Shown: one piece after another, positions 47,955-61,199 of the stretch
Layout: each line of letters starts with the position of its first letter
Position numbering within the stretch: position 1 is the stretch's first letter
Assembly (NCBI GenBank): GCA_013407085.1
Contig: JACCGJ010002749.1
Coordinates: 1 to 64,000 of the forward strand
Direction: 5' to 3'
From: Atriophallophorus winterbourni
Taxonomy: Eukaryota; Platyhelminthes; Trematoda; Plagiorchiida; Microphallidae
DNA: 64,000 bases
The notes under the pieces: model-generated
Told to the model about the DNA's origin: nothing
Database searches by the model: none
The model's input: only the letters and a program-made list of their open reading frames with translations
Position numbers and translations under genes: made by a program

Positions 47955-50930
47955 CTTACTTGCTTACTTACTTTCGTCTTTGGTCCCGTCTTGGATATGG
48001 GCCGCCAACCTTCTCTCTCCAGGCAGCACGATTCTGGGAGAATCACTCGAGCTGTCCCCACGTCTTGCCCATCTGCTTGGCTCCTGCATCCTACCATCAG
48101 CACCAGGTATTTCTAGGTCACCCTTTCTTACTCATACATTGAGGGTGGTAGGTAAGGGATTGTCTGGTGATGTTTGATGCAGGTTTTCGGAGGGTGTGGG
48201 CAATCCATCCTCCGCGTCTCTGAAGGATGTCTTTGTCAACAGGCTGCTGCTTCATTCGTTGTCACAATTCTTCATCGCTGATCTTGTCTGGTCAGTTGAT
48301 CTTTAGGATCTTCTTGAGGCAGGTGTTGATGAAGACCTCGATATTCTCCATGATGGTGACTGTGGTTCTCCAGGTCTCTGCTCCATAGAGTGGTATTGGT
48401 TTTACTACGTAGTTGAAGAGCCTGATGTTGGTGGTAATGCTCATCTCGCCAGATCTCCGGATATTCTGCAGCTGATGGAAGGCTGCTCGTGCTTTACCGA
48501 TGTGGGTTATGACGTCTGCATTTATTCCTCCAAGCTTGTCCAGGATGCTGCCAAAATAGGTGAAACTGTCCACCTCTTCTACCGCCCCGCCTTGCACTGT
48601 CATGGGTGTCGCGTTAGATGCGTTGGTCTTGAACACCTAGCTGTGTTAACCGAAACGATGATAGTATTTTCTTGCATCTGTTGTTGGGTGTATGAGAGAG
48701 AAGCTAGATAATCGGCAAAGGCGATGTCGTCCAAATGTTTCCAAAGTGTCCACTGGATGCCTTTACGCTACTGGACGCTCGATTGGCTTGTTAGCCACAT
48801 ACTGTCCTGTGCAAACTGAACTAAACTGAACTGAACTGGTCTGTCGACATCTTCATGATCCAGTCTATGGCAGCAGGAACAGGGCGAGTAATCAGCCTTA
48901 CCTTACTCCCGTTCTGACTTCGAAGGTGTCAGTGAGTTGACTGCCATGCACTATTCTGCGGATCATACTTTCACATGGCTTCCCAATGAATTTGGTCACC
49001 TTTACTAGTACTCTGCTGTATCTCAGTAGTCTCCAGAGGGTCAGTCTGTCGACGTTCTCAATCTTCTCATAGTAGATGAAGTTGACGCTGAGAGACGAAT
49101 TTCACTCTAAGGACTGTTCTAGAATGATGTGCAGGGTAGCAATCTGGTCCGTTAATGATCTCTCCTTACGGATGGCGGCGTTTTGGTCACGGAGATGTAG
49201 GTCAACAGCGTCTTTCATTCTGTTCAGCAATGTACGATTAAACACGTCCCCCGGAATTTGGAACAGGAGCTACTGTCACCTTTCATTCTTTCAGCTGGCA
49301 ATATCTTCGGTGGGTTTGAAGAAGCTAGTCTGTTGAGAAACTTTTGAAAATGCTCGATCCACATCTTTTTCTGTCCTTCTGCGTCTGCTATCGCTTCTCC
49401 ATCTCTGTTCCTCACTGGCCTTTCTGGCTTCGAAAACATTACTGATAGTTTCTTGATGGTGGAATACAGGTCTTTGGTGTTTTTCGGATGACAGGCTTAT
49501 TTTGCTTTTATGGCCAGTGTATCTACGTATTTCCGCTTGTCTGCTCTGATACTCCGCTCGATAGTTCTATTTGCTTCTGTATATTCTTCTTGTGCATTTG
49601 CTTTTGTTGCTCTCGTTTTGCTGTTGTTCACCATTGCTTACTATTCTTTTCTTTCTTCTATATTCTGTAGCGTCCCTGCTGTGATCCATTTCTTGTGGGT
49701 GTAAGTTTTAGGGCCCAGTACTTCTTGAAATATTGACGTCACAGTGTCTTTCACTTTCCGTCTCTTCTTCAAGCAGCCTTCCAAGACCTGGAATTTGTTG
49801 AAGAGGCTCACCTTGAACGCTTCTTCCTTCATACCGTCTTTCGGCATAGAAATGTTGCAGCCATGTCGTTGGCTTTCCAACAATATCCAGATTTTTTCAA
49901 TTTAAGCTTCAACTTAGCGACAAGTTAATGATGTTCAAAAGCAACTTCAGCTCCTCGTTTGACGCATACATCTTTAAAAGTGCGTCGAAAATTCTTCCCG
50001 ATGTACACGTGGTCGATCTGGTTTTTTTTTCTGGTGATATCAAGTTCGTCTTGTGCATCCTTCTGTGGTAAAAAAACACTTCTTTCGATGACCGGATTGC
50101 ATGCTGCGCATGGGTCGGCAAAACTCTCCCAGTTGTCATTAATCGCAGTCCTTGCTGCCCCATGATCTCCTCATACCCACGGTTGTCACTGCCAATCTTG
50201 GCTTCTATATAACCTATTACAATGAGGATGTCACTCTTTGGTATGTCTTGTATGATGGTTGTTAGTCTGTTGTAAATATCCTCTTTCTCCTCTTCACTGT
50301 CGATCGTTGGAGCGTAGCACTGGGTTATGTCCATGTTAATCCTTTTCTTCGGTGTATAGAAGGGGGCCATTATGATCTGTGCTCCGTGCGCCTCACACTC
50401 AATATCGCCCTCTGTGCCGTTTCGGAAAGCATGATGGCCACTCCCTGGATGTCTGCGGCATCTTCCTGCACATTGTCCCAGTACAGCAGTAATTCACCCG
50501 AAGTCAGTCGCACCTGCCCGAAACCAATCCATCTTGACTCGCTGATTCCTATGACGGTTATGTTATACTACCTTATCTCTGCGGTCACTTGCATTGTCCT
50601 TCCAGTCTCATACATGGTCCGGACGTTCCATGTGGCGATGGTAGTGGTGGTTCTGTTGGACACGACGGTTTCCGCTTGACGTCTTCCAGATGAGTCTGGC
50701 TTGCATTGTCTTCTTTTCTACACCTTTCAGCTGGGGGTTTAACATCTCTCAGGTTGGTCTTGTCTGTTATTATTCTTGTTGGCGTTTTTGTAGCCAGAAG
50801 AATGTACACAAGCTATGGGTAACTAGCCCCACACTGAACCCAACAACTATTGCAGCCGGGCTTGGGACCGTCCTAGGGGCGGGGTTTGTTAAACAACTAA
50901 TGGACTACAAAAATTGGCTATACATCGCGA
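47955..50930 (-). mobile_element. Near full-length RTE-type retrotransposon, inactivated (-)
   Basis: Read on the minus strand. The endonuclease starts with Ala-Thr-Trp-Asn-Val-Arg-Thr-Met-Tyr-Glu-Thr-Gly-Arg near 50610-50655 and continues through Glu-Ser-Arg-Trp-Ile-Gly to 49909. A decayed RT region follows (48650-49900). The C-terminal domain reads Phe-Thr-Tyr-Phe-Gly-Ser, Leu-Tyr-Gly-Ala-Glu-Thr-Trp-Arg at about 48360-48390, and Trp-Gly-Gln-Leu-Glu near 48050. The 3' end is a tandem AAGTAAGTAAGCAAGTAAGT tail at 47955-47975, typical of RTE elements. The style matches schistosome SR2-like RTEs. Several frameshifts make it inactive. Confidence 0.85.
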
Positions 50931-50982
50931 AAACGATCGTAACGCGAGAGTGTGTTGTTGTTTTCTGGAATGGCTGTCGGAG

Positions 50983-51685
50983 TTTATTACCTGATAATTT
51001 AATTCTCCAATTTTCAGTGAAATTTATTGTGTTGCATATAAACGCATCAATCTTACAAACATCGTATAGTTCTATTCCTGTACTAAAACACATGTTACGC
51101 AAACTATAAGGCCATGAAGACATTAAAATTGTATGCGTTGTCTGTGCTCACCGGATAGGTACTACACAACGTGTTTTGTTTGCCATGATTAGCTTACAAA
51201 ATGGTAAATAAACTCGAAACTTTAAGCTGCTGCTCTGAAAGTTTAGCACGACCGATTCGGTTCAGTCTCACGTTAACCAAATACAAACGTGCCTATGCCA
51301 CGGAAAACACACAAAATGAACGAAGTATCCTTATTTTTCATCTTTCTTGTTACGCCTGCAAATACTAACTTATTTATCGATTAATTTTTGATGCTTTTTA
51401 ATAAAGATAATCCAATCAGATTAGATCACGCTGAACGGATTTCAAATGAAATCTATTATCGTAACTCATTTGGTGAACTGATCTCATTGGTGTTTGCATA
51501 AAATGTGTTCTCATCAGTTCATTTTGCGGTTCGTTTGTGTGGTCTTCCAAGGACATATAATCTGCAACATACTAGATGTAGACTACAATGGTTTTATCGA
51601 TTGCTTTTAATTTCAATAATTTATTTGCACACATTGATTAGTAGTACCATTAGCGAATGAGGAATAATATTGTCAATTGAAATCT
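50983..51685 (+). repeat. Long direct repeat, right copy (Rep-D)
   Basis: It pairs with 46648-47335 in the same orientation, about 4.3 kb apart. It begins GTTTATTACCTGATAATTTA and ends near TTGTCAATTGAAATC. Confidence 0.85.
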
Positions 51686-53050
51686 TCATCGTGCAAATAA
51701 TTTTTTATGTATCTCAAGAGTTTGCTATCATCAGTCCAAATTCAAACGACTAGATTTTGCAAAGCTATATTATTGAATACACAGTCACCGTATTTTCCCG
51801 TTTAAAATCGCTTTCACATTTAACTACTTGTAAAAAACATGCTGTCAGTATCCTTTGCAGTTTCACTTAAAACCAAGTTGAATGAATGTCAAACCATATG
51901 GTGTGTCAGTCCCTATTAACTATTAAGAGTATATATCAATTTCACTACCTCTTCATTTTATGTTTATGGCTATCCGAATTTCAGATTCTGTATTCTGAGT
52001 TTCGAAATTTCTTGGAATCTTTGAATGAGAAAATTTCTTCCCTGCCTTTGCTACACAATGCATTTGGCATGGATTGACAATCGTTTTTGCTTGTAGCTAC
52101 AAAGAACAAATGCGAAGAGCATAAATTTTTGCCGGAGTATATTGAGCAACGGAGCAGTCACAAGATTACTACGGTAGAGATTATCGAACATAGGCATTTA
52201 AAGCTACTGCATCTTTCAAACACTGAGCTATTGAATGGAGCACGAGGAAGTTTTGAAAGCAGTGATTAATTTAGAAAGTGGATCAACTTTGTGAATATTT
52301 CGATGAATGTGTTACTAATGAGTAATCACATCACAAAGAATAAAAATGTTCACAACGTCCTCATCTGATAAAATGGTGAACAATTTGGCCAGTACCCCCC
52401 ACAGTTTAGTTGCAAAATACGGTCAACCCAAAAACGCAACACTATCGCTTATTCAACTAAGACCAACATCGCTCTCAGTGTAATCTGCACAAATTTACCG
52501 GAGACGACAGATAAACATTTTTGAACAAGACAAACACATGAGTTCCAGGAATGGACTGAGCTCTATACTCATAGTTGGTATAAAGCTTTAGTACCTACTT
52601 AAATGACGCGCTCAACTCAGCATAAAAGCCCTTCACACATAGACTGGCCGCGCATAATTAGGGTGACATTGCGAACTTAATCTATCATGGAAGAATCCAT
52701 CCTTAATGCGCATCTAGTCAGTTCTTGTCCCGGTTTGACCTGCTGAGTCTAAGTCGACAGACAGAAATGATCAGAGAAATGATTAATTCACTCGTGGAGA
52801 CCAGTCTACTTCATGTAGTTTATTATTCTTCGGTGTCCACGAAAATGTTGATGCAGTATCAAAATCAGAATCAACGCAACATGATTTGAAGCAATATTTA
52901 TACATTGCCGATGCTATTGTATCTTGTGATTCAATTATTTTAGCCACCTTAATACTCAAACTACAAAGGCAATTAGCCAAGGCCCCATAAGATCACCTGT
53001 CTAATGACAGAAATGGCTATCGCTATCCATACCAACTGGAAATCGTACTG
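51686..53050. other. Unassigned region
   Basis: No mobile-element motif was recognised. Small frames at 51886-52077 and 52087-52269 (+) have no known domain. Confidence 0.35.
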
Positions 53051-55530
53051 CGCAGTGTAACGTAATGGATCCTGCTGACATCAGCCCTCCTGATACGAAG
53101 TACTGTTCAGTAAATCTAGTGGATAGAGACGAATAAACGATGGGCATCATTTACCGCTCGCCATCATCTAAAAGCTCTTTAAATGATAAATTATTCGAAT
53201 CTTTGCGATACATCACAAGCTTCCAGACTACTAAATGCTGCTCATGGGCCATTTTAATCTCCCGCATCTGTTTTCCAGAAGTGAACACTCCGCGCATTCG
53301 TTTTAACATAAATTCAAGGAGGTTATCGCAATTGCTTTACTTCACAACAACGTTAATCAGCCAACTCGCAGATAGGGTCTTGAAAAACCTTCAACCCATG
53401 ACCTTGTCTTAACGAATGATGCAACCGCGGTAGAGGATATTTAATAACTGGGAAAGTGTGACCATACAGTGCTCGTCTTTGATTATGTATGCAGTGCGAA
53501 ATGATAGAGCGAACAGACGAAATTCTTCAGGAATTACAATTTGGATCCTAAAATATCAGTCTCAAGGATGCACACACTCAGGAGTTTGATTTCATGTATT
53601 CGTGCTTATAATACAATATATTTTTAAATTACATGAATTCGAACATCGATGAAAACTCTATTTTATGCCACACAAATGCAAACAAAACTACCAGTTTGTT
53701 ATCCGGAGTAAAACTAGGAAATGGTTAGCAATAAAGAAAGAATCTTGGGTAAATCATAAGAATTTTACTACGGAAACAACTTGGAAGCGATTTTGTAAGA
53801 TACGGAATCACGTCACGACACTTGTAAGAGAAGATCGCACGCAGTTCCAATGGAACTTGCTTAAGATAATGAAAAAGAATCCCAAGCTTCATTACAAGAT
53901 CTAAATAAGCGATAGAGAATCAAACCAGGCGTATACTTTGTACAAACCCTCAATTACTCGACTCACTCTGTTTGAGATACCGCGGATGCTTTAGCAACGT
54001 CTTACTCACTTCTCTTCAATCCTAACAGTTCTATCCCATATCAAGTTTTACCAAATTCGTTTGGAATTATTAAGTGAAATGACTGTCAATGAATATATGA
54101 TCGGGCGGAACCTTTGTCACTTAAACGAAAAGAAGTCCCCTGGTGCAGATAACATTTCTCCAGTGGTCGCATTGCATTCACTGCTCCTCTCACGCGCTTA
54201 TTCAATCTCAGACTAAATGAAGAAAAAATCCACCGCATTGGAAAGCCGGGATAATAACCCCCTATATATGAAGGTGGTAGCCGTTCAGACACAGTAAACC
54301 ATAGACCAGTAACGCTACTTCCGGTGATCTCTAAATTGATGGAACGCATTGTGACTGCGCGCATAAGAGAACATTTTGAAAACCAGAATATTGTGACTGC
54401 AGCACAACACGGTTTTCGAAGTAATCGTTGGTGTTTATCTAACCTTCTTACAACGTTAGAGAATTGGACCGAGGCATTATACGAATGTGAGGCTGTACAT
54501 GCTTTCTACATCGACATTTTTAAAGCTTTCGATAGAATAAACCGTGATATTTTAATAAAAAAGCTCGAAGCTTATGGAATAACATGAATGTCGCTGATTT
54601 AGATAATGGACTATGTTACTGATAGACACGTCCAAGTTTGCGTTGGCACCACCTTCTTTAGAAGAACGGACGTCACAAGTGGAGTTCCGCAAGGCTCGGT
54701 GTTTCGACCTTTTCTATTCTTAATGTACACGAACGATACTGTTTGCCGATGATTTCAAAATATAGAAACGTATCAGTCTGTTAATGACTGTATGACATTA
54801 CAACGGGATCTGTGCACCTTATTTCGTTGGTCTTAGTCAGACGAGGTACCATTTAACCCTGCCAAATGTAAAATGCTGCGCCTGAAAAAATCTCTGCGCC
54901 ACACGTATCAGCTTGGCACGCAAGATCTCCTCTGGACCATCGCAGAAAAAGATCTCGGTATCTGAGTGTCGTTCAAACTTAAGCCTGGACATCATTGCCG
55001 GATAGTATACAACAAAGACCCCGTATTTTCAGTCTTCTAAAAACGATATTCAGAATTTTCACGCCAGAAACTTTACCCAGGTTACTTACGTATATACGTC
55101 CTGTTATGGAATATTCCATCCAAGCCTGGGCACCACGGCTGAGAAAGGAAATCAAACTACTTGACAGGATTTATCATCGTGCGACATAGTTGGTGCCCCG
55201 TTACAAAAATTTGCCTTACAAAGAGCGAATGATAAAACTAAATCTACATGATTTTACCTAACGACGGATACGGAGTGACCTGTTGTTAGCATTCAAAATC
55301 TTGCATACTGAGAACCATCCCCTTAAACACTTGCTGATGGCTCAATGGCCTTATTCGAACACGAGAACATCCAAAGTCTTTATGCATTCCACATTCTCGG
55401 TTGGATATTCGTCGAAATGTTTTCTCGGTAAAAATTTATTTCACTTGAAACATTTTGCCTGAAGAAATCACACGCTCGGAGACTGTTGCGGTTTTCGCTT
55501 CCAAACTGGATGATTACACGACGAATCATG
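53051..55530 (+). mobile_element. CR1-like retrotransposon, decayed (+), element 1 of the 53-64 kb cluster
   Basis: Endonuclease: Ile-Ile-Tyr-Arg-Ser-Pro-Ser-Ser-Lys-Ser near 53147-53175. RT: Leu-Met-Glu-Arg-Ile-Val, Gln-His-Gly-Phe-Arg-Ser near 54400-54420, Tyr-Ile-Asp-Ile-Phe-Lys-Ala-Phe-Asp-Arg near 54506-54535, Leu-Phe-Ala-Asp-Asp-Phe-Lys near 54737-54758. Thumb: Leu-Thr-Tyr-Ile-Arg-Pro-Val-Met-Glu-Tyr near 55087-55112, then a Tyr-His-Arg-Ala-Thr motif at about 55170. Many stops. A 5' truncation is likely. Confidence 0.82.
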
Positions 55531-55739
55531 CAGTATGTGACTGTCTCTATCGATTTTTGAGAGATTTTGTAATTTTACTCCATATACCTGTCATCCTATA
55601 GGTATTGTTAAGCTTACTGCCTTTTTTTACCATTACACATTCTGAGTTCTGAGTTCTGAGTGCCACCAGACGTGAGAATAAGTGTGCCCAAGCATGTTTC
55701 CTCAATAACACCCAGAGAACCATCGTAGACACAGTTTGA

Positions 55740-58440
55740 TTGCAGTGTTGATACTGACAGTCAAAATATTACTTAAAAAACGAAAAAGGTCGGACTCATT
55801 ACGAGTTGGACCAATAGCTACATTACACGATTCTACATTGTGTAAGATAAATGCGATTAAGTGCATACATACGAATGCTCAGTGTTTAACTAACAAAATA
55901 GCTGAACTATACGAGCTTTGTGACAGAATTTAACCGGATTTGGTTGCACTTATAGAGACTTAATTCAAGCCCTGCATGACTGATGCTAAGCTCTCGATTC
56001 CGAAAATGTCACTAATCCGTCGTGATCACTTAAGATCCGGTAGTAGAGTTGTAGTCTAAATTCATGAACGTTAAGCACAATGTAACGCAATCGTTACCTC
56101 AGCCTTCCTGATGCGACATTGTGTTCAGTTAACCTAGTCAATAGCGATGAATGTACGATATGTATCATTTTCCGCTAGCCATCATCTGAAAGTTCATTTA
56201 ATGATAAACTAATAGAATCCTTGCAGTACACAACAAGCTGCCAGACTATTCAATTACTGCTCACGGGCGATTTTAATCTCCCGCATCTGTTTTCAAGAAT
56301 TGAACATTAATTCAAGGAGGTTATCGAAATTGTTTCAACACACAACCCCATTGACCAGCCAACTCGCAGACGAAGTATTAATCAACGTTCAACCTTCAAC
56401 CCATGACCTTGTTTTAACGAATGAAGCAACCGCGGTAGAGGATATTCAATACCTAACACCACTGGGAAAAAGTGACCATGCGGTGCTCGTCTTTGATTAT
56501 GTATGCAGTGCGGAACGATTAAGTTAACAGACAAAAGTCTTAAAGAGAAAACAAATTCAATCCTTAAATATCAGTCTCCAGGAAGCACACAATCGAGAGT
56601 TTAATTCAATAGATTCTGACTTATATTATAATACATATCTAAATTATTTGAATTCTAAGATTGTGATCAACACATGTGTGACTTGGGGCGGTTACAAGGA
56701 ATCGCGCAATGCCGCAATATCCTAGATACGTGAAGCGAAATTGTTTTTTGAAACGAGAGTCGCCCAACAGGCCAATACTCATCCGAAACGATACTACAAC
56801 TACGCTCAATCTAAATGCTCGACACGAAAAGGAGTAGTTACCTAAAGAAAAGACATTGACTATGCCGTCGTTTCAGGCCTATAAAAGGCTAACTAGATTT
56901 TCTTGCATGTTCAAAACGTGCAACTCTTAGATGATAACTGAAACGTCTTTGCGCAATTACTTCATTGTGTACTATTATTATTGACTATAATGGCCAACCT
57001 GGAATAAAACAAGTCAGCAGGGACCGATAACATCCATCAATGGATGACCAGACTAATAGCTTCTAGATTAGCTGCGCTTATCACTAAACGTTTTAGAACA
57101 TCCTTGAGAGAGGGTACCCTCCCTTTAGAGAACAGCCATTGTAATGCCTATGTATAAGGGAAAAATTTCCTCGGCGATCAAAAATTACCGCTTGGTTAGC
57201 CTCGTTAGTTTTCTTTGTGAGGTTATGGAAAGGTTGATTCGCGACGAAATTTGTAGACACGTAGCCAAACACTCTCCACTGAATGCCACACAACACGGAT
57301 TCCTAAAACGTAGGTCATGTCTAACTAACTTGTAGTGCTTTCCAAACGAGGTCATTCAGAGAATGGAAGACAGTATAGTTGTAGAAGCCTTCTACTTTAC
57401 TTTAGTGAGGCGCTTGATGCAGTCAACCACTGTCTCCGGCTTCTCAAACTCTCAGCCATCAGAGTATAAGGTGATCCACTGGGCTGGATTCGCGCATTTC
57501 TTAGTGACCGTTCTTTACTGTCAGGGTAGATGATACATACTCCGCATGTACGCATATAACGCGTGGGGTTCACCAGAGCCAAGTCTATGGGGCGTTGCTG
57601 TTCCTCATCTTCATTGATGATCTTGCTAGCCAACTTTGCTCGCCCTGTTATATGTTTGCTGACGACGTAAACATTGTCGGTAGGTCGGATAACTTTGATC
57701 TGATAAACGAGGTAGAAGCTGTGACGAAATGGGCAGCTAAGTGGTACTGTTTTCTTAACCTAGAAAAAAGACACATGATTTATGCACTGGCAAATAAATG
57801 ATTGTCTTTACGCCATTAGACCACACGGAGTTTAGTAGGGTTAAATCTACTAAGGACTTAGGAATCATAGTCCACGCAAACTTTAAGCGGACCGACCAAT
57901 GTGCTGCAGCGACTTAAAGTGCCATGAGGGAACTTTTTCGACTAAGTTCAGCCCTCACATGCAGAAAAGCTGAGGTGCTGTCACCTCTCTACAAGGCAAT
58001 AACGAGGCGGCATCTGGAATACTGTATTCAGGCTCGGAGGCCGTATTACAAAAAGGATATAGTCTAACTAGAAAAAGTACAGAAGCTGGCTACTCGCATG
58101 ATCGACGGGTTGAAATGCACCAACTATGAAAATCGTCTCTTAAGATTGGGGCATTTCTTGCTTATGACGATGCAGCTTATGGGCGATCACAAAAAAACTT
58201 TAAAGTTGTCTAAGTATAAGGACGTATCGGATTCTATGACATCTTTCTGTTCTCTCCTCTTGTTGGTACACGAGGGCACATTCTAAAGCTAAGTAAACAG
58301 CACACCGAGCTGGAATCCATAACTCACTTCTTTAGCATCCGTTATGTGGACGCGTGGAACTCACTCACCACAGAACTAGTCTCAATTGCTCCAGTGTGGC
58401 AGATTTTCATTACACTTAGGATTAATTCCCTTCTTATATA
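55740..58440 (+). mobile_element. CR1-like retrotransposon, mosaic and decayed (+), element 2
   Basis: The endonuclease start Ile-His-Thr-Asn-Ala-Gln-Cys-Leu-Thr-Asn-Lys lies near 55866-55900. 56090-56655 is closely similar to 53085-53650 of the preceding element. After that the sequences diverge and the RT is of a different type: Asn-Tyr-Arg-Leu-Val-Ser-Leu-Val near 57183-57207, Thr-Gln-His-Gly-Phe-Leu near 57288, Met-Phe-Ala-Asp-Asp-Val-Asn-Ile-Val-Gly at about 57651-57680. The C-terminal part extends to about 58430. Broken frames throughout. Confidence 0.8.
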
Positions 58441-58990
58441 CTGATTAAACAGCAAAAACAATGTGAAAATATTTCAAAACACAAAAATGCGTTTCTTTAC
58501 AAATTTTTTTGTTTTGTCGAAATTCTGTGCTGTACATCGTCTTTTAAATGGATTGTACATGCAACGCATTAACTTCCTCGTCTTCTGGTGATGAGAGCCT
58601 CTCCCATCTTTTATTCACAAACAAACACGTCCGTGCTCACTGAGAATCAATCCTGATAGTGACGTGTGCTTTCGTGAACACCTCTGAAAGAATCTATTCA
58701 CTCGTTTCCATTTGGTTGAATATAGTACTGTGATACTGATACTTCTGCTTCTTGATAGATGACTTTTTTAAGCCGTATCACTTTCTATCAGTAACATAGT
58801 CCTAGAAAACCTCAGTTGAAGAAATCCTGTTCAGTGTTGTACAGCTTCACCGTGATTACAGGCCGTACATCATCCACTAGTTGCTTGAATTGGTATTCAG
58901 ATCTTGCTGCAATAACTATTCCGGAAGCGTATTCCACAAGTTAACAATTCTTGATGAAAGTGTCAATCCTTGTGTTAGGCGTATAGTTTT
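58441..58990. other. Junction between oppositely oriented CR1-like elements
   Basis: The boundary between the + element ending near 58440 and the - element whose 3' part begins near 58990 is not resolved. No other content was recognised. Confidence 0.35.
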
Positions 58991-60895
58991 TTGCTTTTGA
59001 AGCTTTAGAACATCGCCGCGGATTCTTCAGCTCGCCACGAGAGGAAAAATCTCGCGCACATGCTAACTATAAGCTCTCAGTAATATGCGACAAGTGAGCA
59101 GCAAGTCGTAGCGCACACTCCGAATACTGAGCGACATGAGGTTAAGGCGTTGAACTCTCTCCACATAAGGAATTGATTTCAATACTTGTACTCCTTTCCT
59201 CGCCTACAGTTGCACATTTTCCAGTTGGTCACGTTCTCATTTAGTTTGCGGATAGATTGCTTGTAAACCATATTCCAAAACTGGTCTGAGGTATGCAGAA
59301 TAATGAATGCGAAACATTTGTGGATGAAGTGCCGAGAACGACCGACTAATAGCCCACCATGCGCAGTTCGCGGCAGCAGCTTCTCTGTTCGTATCCTCCT
59401 TGGTTTTAAGCGACCGTGTCACATTTTACCCAGGTCAAGTTCAATATCAACCCATTTTAGCTGATGATTCCTGTGGAAGTATGCACCTTCAAGCGTGCTT
59501 AGACCCGAAAGCATTACTTCACATTTCTGTCGGTATACAGGGAGCTGCAATTTTACCGTCGAAGCAAGCAATTTGTCTAATTTGTTAAGGAAAACTGTAC
59601 TCTCAGTAGAAGAGCTTGCTGTACACTTAACTTTCAGATCATCGGAAAAAGTAAACAATTGAGATTTAATGAGTCGCGGATGTCATTGACATATACTTTG
59701 AAGAATTACAAGCCGAGAACAGATCCCTTCAGAACGTTGGAAGTTGATAGTGTATTCTGCTATTTGAATCCGTTAACCTCGACCTGTGTATAACGGACAA
59801 TAAGGAAGTTTTTAATCCAATTTAGAACAGGTTCCTTTACACCAAGAGCCCGGCGCTTGAGCAATATTGATTTAAATGGAACACAGTTAAATGCCTTACT
59901 GAAGTTAACGAAGGCAGTGACTACCGGTTGGCCAAGATTAAGTTCAGGACACCAATGCTCGCAAGCAGTAATAAGATTGGATGCGCATGATCGTCTTTGC
60001 GTTAAGCCATGCTAAACAGATGTTACCTGACTAGTTGTAAAGAGAAATTCTTCTATTTGTTTATTCAACACTCGTTCCAGATTCTTCCTAAATACCGAAG
60101 TGAGGATAACCGGTCGGTAGTTAGCCGTATCACTGGTTTCACCACCCTTATACAATGATTTGACAATGCCGTACTTCCAATCTTGATGTAACCTACCACA
60201 AATCAAGGATAAACCAAGATTACCGCCAATGGTTCGCGTATGATACCCGACAATAACTTTAAAATAATTGAATGTATTCAATCCGGACCAGATGCTGAGT
60301 GTACATCAAGTCGTTCAAGTAAATACTATACTTTCTCTGGCGAGATCGAGATATCCGACGTTTTGACGCTGCTCTTATGAAGCGGACGGATTGGAAGCCT
60401 TTCCTATGTGTAAACCGAACTGTACTGAGCGGCAAAAATTGCTTTACGTTCATCTTCATGTTCAGTATTGGATCTCAAGCAACGTACTAGTTGAGAATTT
60501 CAAGTTCTAATGTACGCAAACAAGCGTTTCAGCACCGAATTCGCTTCGCCCACCAAACGAGTTTATTATTTCTCACTTTGTCTATTTGTAGCTGAGGGCA
60601 CTTGTTGCTGATAACTTTGTAGGCTACATAATCAACCGTGCATCCACTAAAAGAGAACTTCCGCCAAAACCGCTTTCTTTTATTAATGTATTTACGAATA
60701 ATGATAGCAAACGACGGCGGCTTCCTAGCGGGAGATCTCCCATTCATCCATGGGGCATGAATTGCAAGCGATCTGATTTTACCCAAAACGTCCAACCAAT
60801 TGGTATCAATATTCATCGATGAGAGGACTGACCATTCAATTGAATCCGCAGACGTGATTAGACTCTCTGTGTTAAAATTCCTGTAGTTCCTTCGA
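58990..60895 (-). mobile_element. CR1-like retrotransposon, decayed (-), element 3
   Basis: Minus-strand pieces from 5' to 3': a linker frame at 60529-60816 with Lys-Arg-Phe-Trp-Arg-Lys-Phe, RT Asp-Trp-Lys-Tyr-Gly-Ile-Val-Lys-Ser-Leu-Tyr-Lys-Gly-Gly near 60130-60190 and Asn-Tyr-Arg-Pro-Val-Ile-Leu-Thr-Ser near 60110, palm Phe-Ser-Asp-Asp-Leu-Lys-Val at about 59630-59655 (FADD changed to FSDD), and thumb Tyr-Leu-Arg-Pro-Val-Leu-Glu-Tyr-Gly-Leu-Gln near 59250-59285. Inactive. Confidence 0.8.
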
Positions 60896-61199
60896 GCATT
60901 TGTTCGTATTCTCGGTTGAAGACCCTTATTCCAAAGGAACCATAAAGAGCAGTGATCGCAGAATTTCTCTCAATGGAGAGCTACAGTGAAACAATCATCT
61001 TACCGAAACGTTTTTCCGTGTTATGAGTTGGATATCTTCGACGATCGCGAAATAAAGTGATTATCCTGTCATGTATTTAGCAAACACCACGTTATACATG
61101 ATGCTGTTAAAACGAAAAGAACTTTCTTTTCACCAGTACGGTGAGAGGTCAGCTAAAAATGAGTTGTGCATTAAAAAAGCAGAACTCAGCAGGATATAA

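Noticed and set aside
46648..51685. Rep-D copies as LTRs of a 5-kb element
   Set aside because: No TG...CA ends, primer-binding site or polypurine tract at the edges, and the interior element is an antisense RTE with its own tail.
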